Below are positions 1 through 8,294 of a stretch of 64,000 nt of DNA, piece by piece. Made by a program: the position numbers and the translations under genes. The notes under the pieces were generated by a model. That model saw only the letters and a list, made by a program, of their open reading frames with translations, had not been told where the DNA came from and did not search any database. The stretch's first letter is position 1. Each line of letters opens with the position of its first letter. The stretch is from Bizionia argentinensis JUB59 (GTDB lineage: Bacteria; Bacteroidota; Bacteroidia; Flavobacteriales; Flavobacteriaceae). The stretch spans positions 1-64,000 of the forward strand of contig NZ_AFXZ01000050.1 of NCBI RefSeq assembly GCF_000224335.1. Direction: 5' to 3'.

Positions 1-1
1 C

Positions 2-106
2 AAGTTTGAATTTAAGCAGGCAGGAATAGTTTTAGAATTTGATTCTAATAATAAACAAATGACTTTAAAACAAGGTGGAGGAACATTTAAACTTACGAAA
101 GAATAA
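2..106 (+). CDS. C-terminal end of a protein cut by the window edge
   Basis: The window opens inside a reading frame that runs to a TAA at 104-106. The 34 visible codons end in the residues GGGTFKLTKE. The alternating hydrophobic/polar pattern (VLEFDSNNKQMTLKQGG) looks like the last beta strands of a small beta-sandwich such as the C-terminal domain following a serine beta-lactamase-type hydrolase. That is only an impression from a short tail. No function can be assigned without the upstream sequence. Confidence 0.6.
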   Translation, partial: KFEFKQAGIVLEFDSNNKQMTLKQGGGTFKLTKE

Positions 107-460
107 CTTCTGGTAACACCGGTAACCGTTGCACAACGCCCTAAAACCAAAATAAACGAACGCATTTAAGCACTTTTTTAAGACTTCCTATTTTCTTGTG
201 GGTGCTATTTACATAAATCTTGGTTGTCTTAAATTGAAGTTTACTCAGCTTTGAGGTATATAGAGAATCGAGATTATAGCTTAATTTTATCTTGAAAAAT
301 AAATAGGGCAATTGATTTGGCTGGTTTATTAAGACCAAATATCAAGGGGAATGGAGATATCAATAACGAAGTGAAAAATAAAAAATGCGTAGTTTAGCGC
401 TAATCAAAATGAAGCAAGTCTGCACTTCTGATTTACAAAATTACTGTAAACAATATCTAT
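107..460. other. Gene-free stretch with CGTTG/CAACG motif
   Basis: No convincing gene in about 350 bases. The only minus-strand open frame here lacks any protein-like character. At 127-138 there is a short interrupted palindrome, CGTTG-CA-CAACG, directly after the preceding stop. Related ACAACGC/ACACCG strings follow other genes in this accessory region (near 3226 and 8340), so it may be part of a dispersed intergenic element. Confidence 0.4.
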
Positions 461-1372
461 ATGAAGAAAATGCTTAAATACATTAGTCTTATTCCCTTTC
501 TATTTTTTACGATTTTTATTTTTAGCCAAAAAAATAAAGATCAAAATAACTTGGTTTCAAATGAATCTTATAATCTATATAAACCAAATAACACACAGGC
601 TGTTTTACTATTATTTGGTTCATTTCCAGAAGATGCTGCGAGTATTGAAAATGAATTCCCTATAACAGATTTAGCAAATGAGAAAAACGTAGCAGTTGCA
701 TATTTAAACTTCAATCGAAAACTATGGCTCGAAGAAAGTGAAAAACCTCAATTAGCAGTTACTATTAAAGACTTGTTTATAACAAATAATTTACCGACAG
801 ATAAAATCTATATTGGCGGATTATCCAGTGGAGGAAGCCTAGCTCTATTAATCGGTAATTTTCTTTCTCAAAATCTTGAATACAATTTAAATCCCTCTGG
901 AGTGTTCGTGGTAGACTCTCCAATTGATCTGGCTGCATTATTTCGTATTGCAGAAGGAAATATTAAAAGAAATTTTTCGGAAGCTTCAGTAGGAGAAAGC
1001 TCATTTCTATTTAAATATTTTAATGAGCAACTTGGAAATCCAAATGAAGAAATAGCACCTTATGAAAAATATTCTGCATTCACTTATGAAACTCAAAATT
1101 TTCAAAATTTAAAAGAATTAAAGAACACCAAACTTCGTTTTTATACAGAACCTGATAAAACCTGGTGGAAATAAAATATGGGTGTCGATTATAAACAAAT
1201 GAATGCTTTTCATATAAAAAGACTAGCAGATTTTTTGACTTCCAACAACTATAAAAATGTGGAATATATTCCAACTCAGAATAAAGGATATAGAGCAAAT
1301 GGTGTACGTCATCCGCACAGCTGGTCTATAGTTGACAAAGAAGAATTACTTCAATGGATGTTACAGGAATAA
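461..1372 (+). pseudogene. Secreted alpha/beta hydrolase interrupted by an in-frame TAA
   Basis: Two open frames in the same phase (461-1174 and 1178-1372) together encode one alpha/beta-hydrolase-like protein of about 303 residues. The first begins with a hydrophobic signal-like segment (LIPFLFFTIFIFSQ) and carries a nucleophile elbow, GGLSSGGS. The second supplies the C-terminal helices and the likely catalytic His (HPHSW). They are separated only by TAA at 1172-1174 in the context Trp-Trp-Lys-stop-Asn-Met-Gly. The reading frame is not shifted, so a single base change (for example GAA, AAA or CAA to TAA) explains the break. What is seen is the nonsense codon. That the gene is inactive is inference: a sequencing error or read-through is possible. 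The truncated product would lack the catalytic His. Confidence 0.8.
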
Positions 1373-1388
1373 ATACAGTTTACAACTT

Positions 1389-1417
1389 CGGTAAAACCCA
1401 TATAGTGGGTGTTTCCG
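1389..1417. repeat. Hairpin after the broken hydrolase gene
   Basis: Imperfect inverted repeat: arms at 1389-1400 and 1406-1417 (CGGTAAAACCCA and TGGGTGTTTCCG) with a 5-base loop. It lacks a T-run, so it is not a clear terminator. It sits between the hydrolase pseudogene and the next small gene. Confidence 0.45.
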
Positions 1418-1432
1418 TAAAACCCTAAAAAG

Positions 1433-1552
1433 ATGATAAGTAAATTAAAGAAAAAAGAATATTTGAAAGTTGCTTTAATTCTAATAACATTTATTGTCGC
1501 TTCAGCTATATTTTCAGATTGGGAACATTTTAAAGATGGATTATTTGGATAA
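1433..1552 (+). CDS. Small single-pass membrane protein (39 aa)
   Basis: ATG at 1433 opens a 39-codon frame. It encodes a lysine-rich N-terminus (KLKKKEYLK), one transmembrane helix (about residues 12-27, VALILITFIVASAIF) and a short tail SDWEHFKDGLFG. Short proteins with a single helix followed by a SDW-FK-GLFG tail recur in Flavobacteriaceae, as I recall from the family, usually without assigned function. The tidy basic-hydrophobic-acidic layout supports a real gene despite its size. No functional call is possible. Confidence 0.6.
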   Translation: MISKLKKKEYLKVALILITFIVASAIFSDWEHFKDGLFG

Positions 1553-2461
1553 AATTAATTTATCACTCAAATCCTGAATAAAATTAACAGCGGACTTTTT
1601 AGCTTCTTTGATTAATTAAAAGCTGAATTGAAAAGTAAAACCCAAACTGAATGCGGAATTTTGCAAGTTGCAGAATATGAGAAGCAATATGGTATCCTTG
1701 AACACTTGAAATTAATGGAAAGTCCGAATCTTTTTCATTGAATGATATTTCTTATAAATATTTAGAGGTTTTATATAATATTGGTTTGATAAAACTGATA
1801 AAGGAATATTCTAAAAAAGAAATGGACGATGAGTTTGACAGGAAGACATACCGAATAGTAAAAGCAGATAACACGCTTTACAAATTATGAAACAGATAGT
1901 TTATCAAATATTGAGATAAACCAAACAGGCTATTTATCTACAAAGACTTGAATCGTTGCGCGTTTTACAAGTAAGTATTTACGGGAATAGTTGGCTATGA
2001 TTTAAGTTTACAGTCTGAAACCCAAAGAATGCATTTGAGCACTTAACAAGATCCTTTGTCAAGTTAAAAACATAAAATAACACATACATCATTCGGATAA
2101 AGGCATGCAACATTGCTGCAATCTAAACCGAAATGCTAAAAATTAAAAAGATTAGGAGTTAGTATAACAGATTATTATTATTATTATTATTATGAGAATG
2201 CCTTGGCTGAACCTGTAAACGGAATATAAAAGAACGAGCTCTTTATGGATCAGATATTTGCGAACGTGCCCCAAACCAAGAAGGCTTAAAAAAAACACAA
2301 GTAATTTACACAATCAAATAAGATTAAATTTATCTTTAGACTTTAAAACACCGAATATGGTTTTCATTATTTGCTAACGGACGGTTTAATTACCAACGTA
2401 AAATCAATTAACCTGCAGCCATATTTCAAAACTATACATGCAGAAAAAAAACCTGGATTAA
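1553..2461 (+). other. Gene-poor accessory stretch with decayed coding fragments
   Basis: About 900 bases without an intact gene. Two pieces look like worn-down coding sequence: 1702-1890 (listed separately) and 2235-2321, a 28-residue tail beginning RALYGSDICERAPNQEGL with no start codon. A run of ATT triplets lies at about 2171-2193. A GTTGCGCG string at about 1953, followed by a TAAGTATTTACG motif, resembles intergenic elements common between small accessory genes in this family. No RNA gene or mobile-element end was recognised. Confidence 0.4.
1702..1890 (+). pseudogene. Start-less remnant of an unknown protein
   Basis: A 62-codon open stretch after a stop at 1699-1701, ending with TGA at 1888-1890, without an ATG at its beginning. 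The translation has normal protein character (GKSESFSLNDISYKYLEVLY, then IGLIKLIKEYSKKEMDDEF) and a plausible C-terminus. A neighbouring stretch just upstream in another frame also looks coding-like, which suggests a frameshifted relic. The family is not recognised. Confidence 0.35.
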
Positions 2462-2806
2462 ATGAAAAATACTACGATTGACATTAATGAATCAACTATA
2501 AAAAAGTACGTAGAATCATTACGTCCGGAAAATCTGGAAATTAGAGAACAAGTAGATGTAGGCTATTCATATGACGGAAAAATCGTGATTCTATTTGAAA
2601 TTCGACCCGACTGGAATGACCGGAAAAAGAAACAACAATTTGATTTTGCTAAAATTCGTTATTACAAAACAAGAAAAGAATGGAATTTATATTGGATGAG
2701 AGCAAGTGGCAAGTGGGAGATTTACGAGCCATTTCCTGTATCTACTCATTTAGAAAAAATAATTAAAATAATAAAAGAAGATAAACACAGTTGTTTTTTT
2801 GGATAA
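2462..2806 (+). CDS. DUF3024 family protein
   Basis: 114 residues. The core (YDGKIVILFEIRPDW about residues 29-43, then WNLYWMRASGKWEIYEP about 75-91) is the pattern of the DUF3024 family. These are small, probably single-domain cytosolic proteins of unknown function, often found in accessory regions. Length matches the family, so the ATG start is accepted. The stop overlaps the presumed start of the following UPF0158-type gene by 8 bases, implying translational coupling. The last residues (CFFG) come from a T-rich run that also forms the start region of the next gene. Confidence 0.8.
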   Translation: MKNTTIDINESTIKKYVESLRPENLEIREQVDVGYSYDGKIVILFEIRPDWNDRKKKQQFDFAKIRYYKTRKEWNLYWMRASGKWEIYEPFPVSTHLEKIIKIIKEDKHSCFFG

Positions 2807-3224
2807 TACAATACAAAATATCATTAAGAAAATTGCGCAAGAATTGGATAGCGGATTTGACTGCTATTATAATTCCAAAACTAATGAAATTGTTTCTATT
2901 CCGAGCTTCTCACAATTCTTGGAGGAAGAAGAATTTAAAGAGGATTTTCGAGATGATTTAAAAAAAGTGGAAAATCAAAAAGCAGATTTTATCAAATTTG
3001 ATGTTTTAGAAAGTTTTGAGTCATTTAAAATTATGGAGCGATTTGTTGAGCAACTACCCGACAAAAACCTTAAGTCGAAATTAGAAAATGTTTTAGCAAA
3101 TAAAAAGGTCTTTCAGAATTTTAAATATAACATAGATCATTCAGATTTCAGAGAAAAATGGTTTGATTTTAAACAAAGTGAGTTAGAAAAAATAGTCGAA
3201 AATCAATTAAACAGCAGGAAGTAA
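2799..3224 (+). CDS. UPF0158 family protein
   Basis: 141 residues beginning at a TTG codon. The N-terminus (IIKKIAQELDSGFDCYYNSKTNEIVSIP) matches how UPF0158 proteins begin, so TTG 2799 is preferred even though no ATG is available. The rest has the family's alternating acidic helices (EEEEFKEDFRDDLKKVE) and the late segment FQNFKYNIDHSDFREKWFDF. Function is unknown for the family. It overlaps the upstream DUF3024 gene by 8 bases and the pair is likely co-transcribed. The run of T's immediately before the start could allow slippage, but no frameshift is needed to explain the ORF. Confidence 0.75.
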   Translation: MDNTIQNIIKKIAQELDSGFDCYYNSKTNEIVSIPSFSQFLEEEEFKEDFRDDLKKVENQKADFIKFDVLESFESFKIMERFVEQLPDKNLKSKLENVLANKKVFQNFKYNIDHSDFREKWFDFKQSELEKIVENQLNSRK

Positions 3225-3298
3225 CTACACAACACCGTTTTTAATTAATCATCTGACTCTACTACATGTAACTAACCAAAAACCCCTAAACAAACAAT

Positions 3299-3835
3299 AT
3301 GAAAGACAAAATATTTAAATACACAATCCCAACCATGCTTATTATAAGCTTAATAGGATATGTACTTATAAAAACTAATAATTTAGATGAAAAACAGACT
3401 AATCTTTTTGAGATTATTTATAAAATCACCTTAATTATTGGATTGATTTTTATTCTTTATAAAAGTACCTTCATTAAAGAGAAATTTAATCTAATTCTTA
3501 AAACATTTGGAATACTCTTTCTTATAGTACTAGGAATGAACTTATTAACCGAATTCGAATTAATTGAAATAAACGTATTGAAATATGCTCCCTATTTCTT
3601 GATTGTTTCCTTACTTACAGTTTATCTATATTATTTTATGAAGAAAACAAATAAAACACAACTCGATTATTTAAAGGTCGCTTTTATAAGCACTTTAATG
3701 ATCGGCACATTAGTAAACTCTATGAATTTAGTCTCTGACATATTAAAATATGCAACTAGTACTATATTATGGCTTACAATTTTAGTTATGCTATTTAAAA
3801 ATCCCGAAAGTGAATCTAAAAAATTAAGTACTTAA
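3299..3835 (+). CDS. Multi-pass membrane protein of unknown function
   Basis: 178 residues with a short cytosolic start (MKDKIFKYT) and about six hydrophobic segments: roughly 10-27, 40-55, 66-83, 93-112, 127-143 and 150-166. Several Lys/Glu residues lie in the connecting loops. There is no signal-peptidase site or recognisable motif. It stands alone, 75 bases after the UPF0158-type gene and followed by a gene-free stretch. It may be a hypothetical cassette-type gene. No functional assignment is made. Confidence 0.6.
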   Translation: MKDKIFKYTIPTMLIISLIGYVLIKTNNLDEKQTNLFEIIYKITLIIGLIFILYKSTFIKEKFNLILKTFGILFLIVLGMNLLTEFELIEINVLKYAPYFLIVSLLTVYLYYFMKKTNKTQLDYLKVAFISTLMIGTLVNSMNLVSDILKYATSTILWLTILVMLFKNPESESKKLST

Positions 3836-4005
3836 GCTGAACACCGCTTAAAACTAATAGCTTCCTCTTAAATTTACATTCTTATCGGAAATACTCGCTC
3901 CCGATAGCAAACGGGATGATATTCGGTTTTCATGAAATAAATTAGTTACTCAAAATATCATGCACAAAACCATTCTACTAAATTTCAATCAATTTTATAA
4001 ATAAG

Positions 4006-4040
4006 CCAGAATCACTTCTCAATGGAGTGGTTTTTTCTGG
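4006..4040 (+). terminator. Possible hairpin terminator
   Basis: ATCACT (4011-4016) can pair with AGTGGT (4026-4031), with one G-T pair, followed at once by a run of T. An outer CCAGA/TCTGG pair (4006-4010 and 4036-4040) flanks it. It lies about 170 bases beyond the membrane-protein gene, so the assignment to that transcript is uncertain. Confidence 0.35.
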
Positions 4041-4131
4041 TTAAAAATGATTTGATTTAAGAATACCCAAATTTTAATTTGAATTTATTAGATTTGGTAT
4101 CTATACTAGGGACATCTGCTTATTTCTATAA

Positions 4132-5022
4132 AAATCCCGTTTAAAAAACTATATCATTACACCTACTGAATCTCATATTGTTCCGCAACTGCAAACACCT
4201 ATTCGACTCCAAGAATATGGCGTAGGTATTTTCCATGCTGCTTTAACAAAATCAGCATTAAAAAAAGCACTAAAGAAGCAGTATGTAACGGTAAATGGTG
4301 TTATTGCTACCTCAGCTACTTTTATAAATGGTGGAGAATGCATTAGTATAAGCGTTTTAAAAGACGTCAGCCAAATGAAAAAACTGATCTTTCATCTTGA
4401 CGTATTATTCGAAGATGAGTATTTGGCTGCTATTCATAAACCTGCTGGCATTTTGGTTAGCGGCAATAATTTTAAAACCATTGCCAATGCATTATTTCAA
4501 AACCTAAAAAGAAGTAATCTTCCCGATGCAACGATACCAAAACCGGTTCACCGATTAGACTTTGCTACAACAGGTATTTTATTAGTTGGGAAAACGGAAA
4601 GTAGCATTCGTGCACTCAATAAATTATTTGAAAATAGAGAGATAAAAAAAACCTACTACGCCATTTCTATTGGCGACATGGAGGTTAACGGTAAAATCAC
4701 TTCCGAAATCGATGGTAAAGAGTCACAATCGAATTACACAGTTTGCGAGTCAGTTGCGTCACCAAGATTTGGCAAACTCAATTTGTTAAAGTTAGAACCC
4801 GAAACAGGAAGACGCCATCAATTGCGTAAACATCTCTCCCATATTGGAAATCCTATTTTAGGAGATAAAGATTATGGCATTGATAATCTAATTTTAAACG
4901 GTAAAGGTTTGTACTTGCACGCCTACTCTTTAAAATTTATTCATCCTTTTACAAATGAAGAAACCTATTTAATAGATCCATTTCCTACCCGATTTAAAAA
5001 AATATTCACGCAAATAAAATAG
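4132..5022 (+). CDS. RluA-type pseudouridine synthase with N-terminal S4-like domain; start codon unclear
   Basis: The first ATG (4375) gives a 215-residue protein, but the same frame stays open upstream to a stop at 4129-4131. That extra part encodes a sensible S4-like RNA-binding region (TPIRLQEYGVGIF, then TKSALKKALKKQYVTVNG, then GGECISI). The true protein should therefore start near 4156, where only ATT/ATC codons, not ATG, GTG or TTG, are available. The catalytic domain has the hallmark PVHRLDFATTGILL with the catalytic Asp, then TGRRHQLRKHLSHIGNPILGD. The enzyme isomerises uridine in rRNA or tRNA; the target cannot be read from sequence. Either a rare ATT start is used, or the original ATG has mutated and translation now begins at 4375 without the S4 part. 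Confidence 0.8.
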   Translation, partial: KSRLKNYIITPTESHIVPQLQTPIRLQEYGVGIFHAALTKSALKKALKKQYVTVNGVIATSATFINGGECISISVLKDVSQMKKLIFHLDVLFEDEYLAAIHKPAGILVSGNNFKTIANALFQNLKRSNLPDATIPKPVHRLDFATTGILLVGKTESSIRALNKLFENREIKKTYYAISIGDMEVNGKITSEIDGKESQSNYTVCESVASPRFGKLNLLKLEPETGRRHQLRKHLSHIGNPILGDKDYGIDNLILNGKGLYLHAYSLKFIHPFTNEETYLIDPFPTRFKKIFTQIK

Positions 5023-5185
5023 ATAAAACGGCTGTCATATTTATATGTATACGGCATATGTTAATCTTTTATACCCCACTCTATGTATACCATAGATCAT
5101 CTTTAATACCCCTCACTTCCAAAAATAAAATTACACTCTTTTCTTATCGGTGGACCGTTCTTATTAGCGCAAAATAAAAATAGAG

Positions 5186-5213
5186 TTTGGTTTCAAAAAA
5201 ATGTTTAGTTTTG
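5186..5213 (+). promoter_or_regulatory. Bacteroidota-type promoter
   Basis: TTTG at 5186-5189 and TAGTTTTG at 5206-5213 (matching TAnnTTTG) are 16 bases apart. This is close to the -33/-7 arrangement used by the Bacteroidota primary sigma factor. It lies 21 bases before the ATG at 5235 and supports that start over the upstream TTG. Confidence 0.65.
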
Positions 5214-5234
5214 GAATTAAGACTAAAATTAAAT

Positions 5235-5636
5235 ATGGATCATTTAAACAAAAACATAAGCACCGCAAAACAAAGACATGGCTGTGTAACGGCTTGGCTA
5301 ATTTTAATGATAATTGTTAACGCCTTAACATCATTATCATACCTTTTGGCTGGAAATACAGTATCTCAAAACCTTGGAGGTGACATTTCAAATTTGATGA
5401 TGATTGTTTTGGCACTTATAGGAATTGCAAATGTTATTTTCGCCGTATTATTATTTCAATGGAATAAAATAGGTTTTTGGGGGTTTCTCGGCACCAGTTT
5501 AATTGCTTTATTTGTTAATATAAATATAGGAATAGGTATTGGCCAATCCTTATTGGGTTTGCTCGGTATTGTCATTTTATATGCTGTTTTACAGATTAAG
5601 AAAGACCATGTTCCGGCGTGGAATCATTTAGGATAA
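5235..5636 (+). CDS. Small four-helix membrane protein
   Basis: 133 residues from ATG 5235. The frame could extend to a TTG at 5187, but that codon lies inside the promoter elements, so the shorter form is chosen. The N-terminal NKNISTAKQRHGCVTAWLIL leads into four hydrophobic segments (about residues 15-37, 49-71, 75-95 and 97-117) and a short cytosolic tail ending WNHLG. The layout resembles small uncharacterised flavobacterial inner-membrane proteins. No enzymatic motif is present. It is transcribed alone. Confidence 0.65.
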   Translation: MDHLNKNISTAKQRHGCVTAWLILMIIVNALTSLSYLLAGNTVSQNLGGDISNLMMIVLALIGIANVIFAVLLFQWNKIGFWGFLGTSLIALFVNINIGIGIGQSLLGLLGIVILYAVLQIKKDHVPAWNHLG

Positions 5637-5733
5637 AGAATTCTGCTAGTTTAAAATTAACTTTTTTAGCAGACAATATAAGTCCATTAGCTTTTAAACA
5701 TGGATAAGTAACTAATTTCAAGAAAATAAAACC

Positions 5734-6663
5734 ATGTTAAAAATTAGATTAATAATTGCATTAATTTTAGTTTCAAGTTCAATTATAGCTCAAAATGAAA
5801 AGAAAGTTATTCAATTTGATAAAAAGCTAAATCAATTTCATAATGTTCGTGATTTCTCAATTTCTACCGATGGCTCTGAAGCCTTTTTCACGATACAAAG
5901 TCCTAATGCCGAAATCTCACAGCTAGCCTTTATTAAAAAGAAAAATAACGAATGGTTAGAACCAGAACTATTACCTTTTTGTGATTCCTATATGTATTTA
6001 GAGCCTTTTTTATCAGGCAATGGAAATCGACTCTTTTTTGTTTCCGATAGACCGCTAGATAGTTCCTCTATTGCTAAAAAGGACTTTGACATTTGGTATG
6101 TTGATAGAGATAATAAAGACGGCAAATGGTCGGAACCTAAAAATTTAGGAAAACATATAAATTCAGATCTAGACGAATTTTATCCTACTGTTAGTAACAA
6201 CAATAATTTATATTTTACAATGGACGCTCCTAGTGGATTAGGGAAAGACGACATATACTTTAGTAGATGGGAAAACGGGAAATATCAAAATCCTGTTTTA
6301 TTAAATGAAAATATTAATAGTGCTGGCTACGAATTTAACGCGTTTATTTCCAAGAATGAAGATTTTATCTTATTTTCAAAGTATAACGAAAAAGACGGTC
6401 AAGGAAGTGGTGATTTATATATTTCTAAAAAAGATGAAAATGAAAATTGGGCGAAGGCAAAAAATCTAGGTATTCCAATTAATACAAAATACATGGAATA
6501 CTGCCCGTTTTATGATGAAGAAACGCAAACATTATATTTTACAAGTAAACGAAATAATATTGTTCCTAAAAGTTTCAATACTATTTCTGAATTTAAAGAG
6601 TATATTGATACAAGTAAAAACGGATTAAGCAGAATTTACAGAACTCAATTAAAAATTGAATAA
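5734..6663 (+). CDS. Secreted PD40 (WD40-like) beta-propeller protein
   Basis: 309 residues with a signal peptide (IRLIIALILVSSSIIAQ, cleavage after about residue 20). At least five PD40/TolB-type repeats follow, each with a 'GxxLFFxS' or 'NLYFT' strand and a DIYFS/DIWYV/DLYIS element: near residues 95-125, 140-150, 160-180, 205-230 and 260-285. Such propellers are exported to the periplasm or cell surface and often bind peptidoglycan-associated or substrate proteins. No catalytic residues can be named. The DFDIWYVDRDNKDGKWSEPKNLG pattern is typical of flavobacterial PD40 proteins related to the OmpA-linked type, but no OmpA domain is present. It is probably a single-gene transcript. Confidence 0.75.
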   Translation: MLKIRLIIALILVSSSIIAQNEKKVIQFDKKLNQFHNVRDFSISTDGSEAFFTIQSPNAEISQLAFIKKKNNEWLEPELLPFCDSYMYLEPFLSGNGNRLFFVSDRPLDSSSIAKKDFDIWYVDRDNKDGKWSEPKNLGKHINSDLDEFYPTVSNNNNLYFTMDAPSGLGKDDIYFSRWENGKYQNPVLLNENINSAGYEFNAFISKNEDFILFSKYNEKDGQGSGDLYISKKDENENWAKAKNLGIPINTKYMEYCPFYDEETQTLYFTSKRNNIVPKSFNTISEFKEYIDTSKNGLSRIYRTQLKIE

Positions 6664-6735
6664 AAATGAATTCAACCTTAATACGTATTTAATAAACACT
6701 TAAATTTATACACACAAATTTTAAAAAAAGATATT

Positions 6736-6834
6736 ATGGCTAAAAGTAAAGATGCAAAGAAGAACGTTAAAAAAGAAGCTACAAAAACACCTAAAGAAAA
6801 GAAAGAAGAAAAGAGATTAAAGAAATCTAAATAA
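6736..6834 (+). CDS. Lysine-rich 32-residue protein
   Basis: ATG at 6736 opens 32 codons made almost entirely of Lys, Ala, Glu and Thr (MAKSKDAKKNVKKEATKTPK, then EKKEEKRLKKSK). Such tiny, highly basic proteins recur in flavobacterial genomes and could bind nucleic acid, but no function is established. The intact frame, conventional ATG and position behind the PD40 gene (72-base gap) support translation. Confidence 0.6.
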   Translation: MAKSKDAKKNVKKEATKTPKEKKEEKRLKKSK

Positions 6835-7307
6835 CATTAATCGCATTCTTAAAAAATCACCAATATGCTGTTTGTAATTAAGTTTTACGCAACAGCTCAA
6901 AACAAAAATGTTATAAACCTGTCTCTTATGGTACTTAAGGATTCTCCAGCCTCTTGCCTGTAGACAGGTTCGTTTTATATTTTCTAAATTAGTTAACAAC
7001 TCTTTAACGAATTATGCTCGTGAGAAACATATCTAAACTTCCCAATACAGTGGACCAAATTTGTACATAAGCACTTTTTTCTTATAATTATTTTGAAGAT
7101 AAAATATAGTTAGTTACAAAAAATAATAAAACAACGTCCATTAGCTTACTTCATTCCATAGTCTCTAAAATTCTCCGGATCTAAGTCACTCCATTTAAAA
7201 TGGTCATATTAAAATTTTTATTGCGTTTTTCTATTAGTTTGTTAATATATAGGTAACAAAACCTGTCTTATTTGGATATAAGTACATATAACCTAAAAGA
7301 ACAGATT
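6835..7307. other. Gene-free stretch containing a long inverted repeat
   Basis: Nothing protein-like was found on either strand. ACCTGTCT (6917-6924) and AGACAGGT (6962-6969) form a perfect inverted repeat around a 37-base spacer. No T-run follows. A 20-bp block TTAAGGATTCTCCAGCCTCT sits in the spacer. The region could hold a worn repeat element. Confidence 0.4.
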
Positions 7308-8294
7308 ATGAAAACTAATATTTTATTATTAACTATATGCATTATAACTATATCCAGTTGTGACTCTTCTTCAGACCCAATTACGCCAGTAGTTGTTCCA
7401 AATACTTTTAATCATTTATATATTGAAACTCAAAATACAGGTGCCTTTGCCTGCAATGAATGGGAGTTTAATGAAGATTTCGGAACTTCTCCAGCAGGTT
7501 TTAAAAGAGACGACACTTTCTTGCCAGCAACTTTTGGAACTAGTTTAAGAATGACCCAATCTTCTGCTTATTCTAAAATTAATATTCAAGGTGCAAAACG
7601 ATATGTAGTTTCCACAGGAGACAGAGTACTCGTATATGATGCTTCGTCTGCAACAACTCCTGCTCCTTTGGAGTTCCCAATTCCTCATATAAATGCCATG
7701 GAATTTATAAATGGCCGTTTTTTTATGGTTGTAAATTATGAGTTAAGAGAATATGATGTTTTAACTATGACGGCAATGACTACATTCAATCCTATTCAGC
7801 TTTTGCCTACTGCGCGTTGTTCTAACATGACTTCTAAAGGTGATTTCTTGTATATAATTGCGAGTCATAATTTTTATAAAATTAATACCTCTGGAGCAGG
7901 TTCTCTTGCTCCTTCTTATCCAAAGCAACTTACTTTAGAAACTAGAGATGGTTTAGAATATATAAATAATCCAAATCCTGCATCGCCTTCTCACGATACA
8001 TTTTATTTAGTTAGAGAGGATACCTCAACAAAACAATTAGTTAAATTCGATGAAGCCACAGGCGTTGAAACTGTTGTTGCAGACTTGACCTATACCTTCA
8101 CTTCAAACGGCAGTAAAATTTCAGCAGTACTGGATTATGAAACAGAATACTATTATATCTACAGTTTAAATTCTCATGTATTGAATACATCTACGGTTAC
8201 GGCAATAGATTTAACCCCAAATTCAGGAATAGTAACACCAGTATCTGTTGACGTCGTTCCAGGTTATTATTTTGGTGTCCAGTTAAAGGATTAA
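7308..8294 (+). CDS. Lipoprotein with propeller-like repeats, function unknown
   Basis: The ATG at 7308 is preferred over the in-frame upstream codon at 7272 because it starts directly with a lipoprotein signal (MKTNILLLTICIITISSCDS, lipidated Cys at residue 19). The mature protein of about 310 residues has repeated strand-loop units such as KRYVVSTGDRVLVYD, NGRFFMVVNYELREYD and GDFLYIIASHNFYKIN. This resembles a beta-propeller like those of DUF4374-type surface lipoproteins. The Ser/Asp-rich linker after the Cys is usual for surface export in Bacteroidota. No neighbour suggests a substrate. Confidence 0.65.
   Translation: MKTNILLLTICIITISSCDSSSDPITPVVVPNTFNHLYIETQNTGAFACNEWEFNEDFGTSPAGFKRDDTFLPATFGTSLRMTQSSAYSKINIQGAKRYVVSTGDRVLVYDASSATTPAPLEFPIPHINAMEFINGRFFMVVNYELREYDVLTMTAMTTFNPIQLLPTARCSNMTSKGDFLYIIASHNFYKINTSGAGSLAPSYPKQLTLETRDGLEYINNPNPASPSHDTFYLVREDTSTKQLVKFDEATGVETVVADLTYTFTSNGSKISAVLDYETEYYYIYSLNSHVLNTSTVTAIDLTPNSGIVTPVSVDVVPGYYFGVQLKD

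Noticed and set aside
141-338. 65-codon minus-strand open frame
   Set aside because: No conserved features, no start context, and amino acid composition of random AT-rich DNA. Treated as noncoding.
2171-2193. ATT triplet run, considered as a phase-variation tract
   Set aside because: It lies in noncoding sequence with no promoter or gene start nearby. The other ATT run (49111-49134) is in frame and changes only the number of Asn residues.
6918-6928. CTGTCTCTTAT, identical to the first 11 bases of the Tn5 mosaic end
   Set aside because: Only 11 bases match and the next bases (GGTACT) differ from the mosaic end. It lies inside an inverted repeat of its own and there is no transposase, so it is probably chance rather than a transposon end or adapter remnant.
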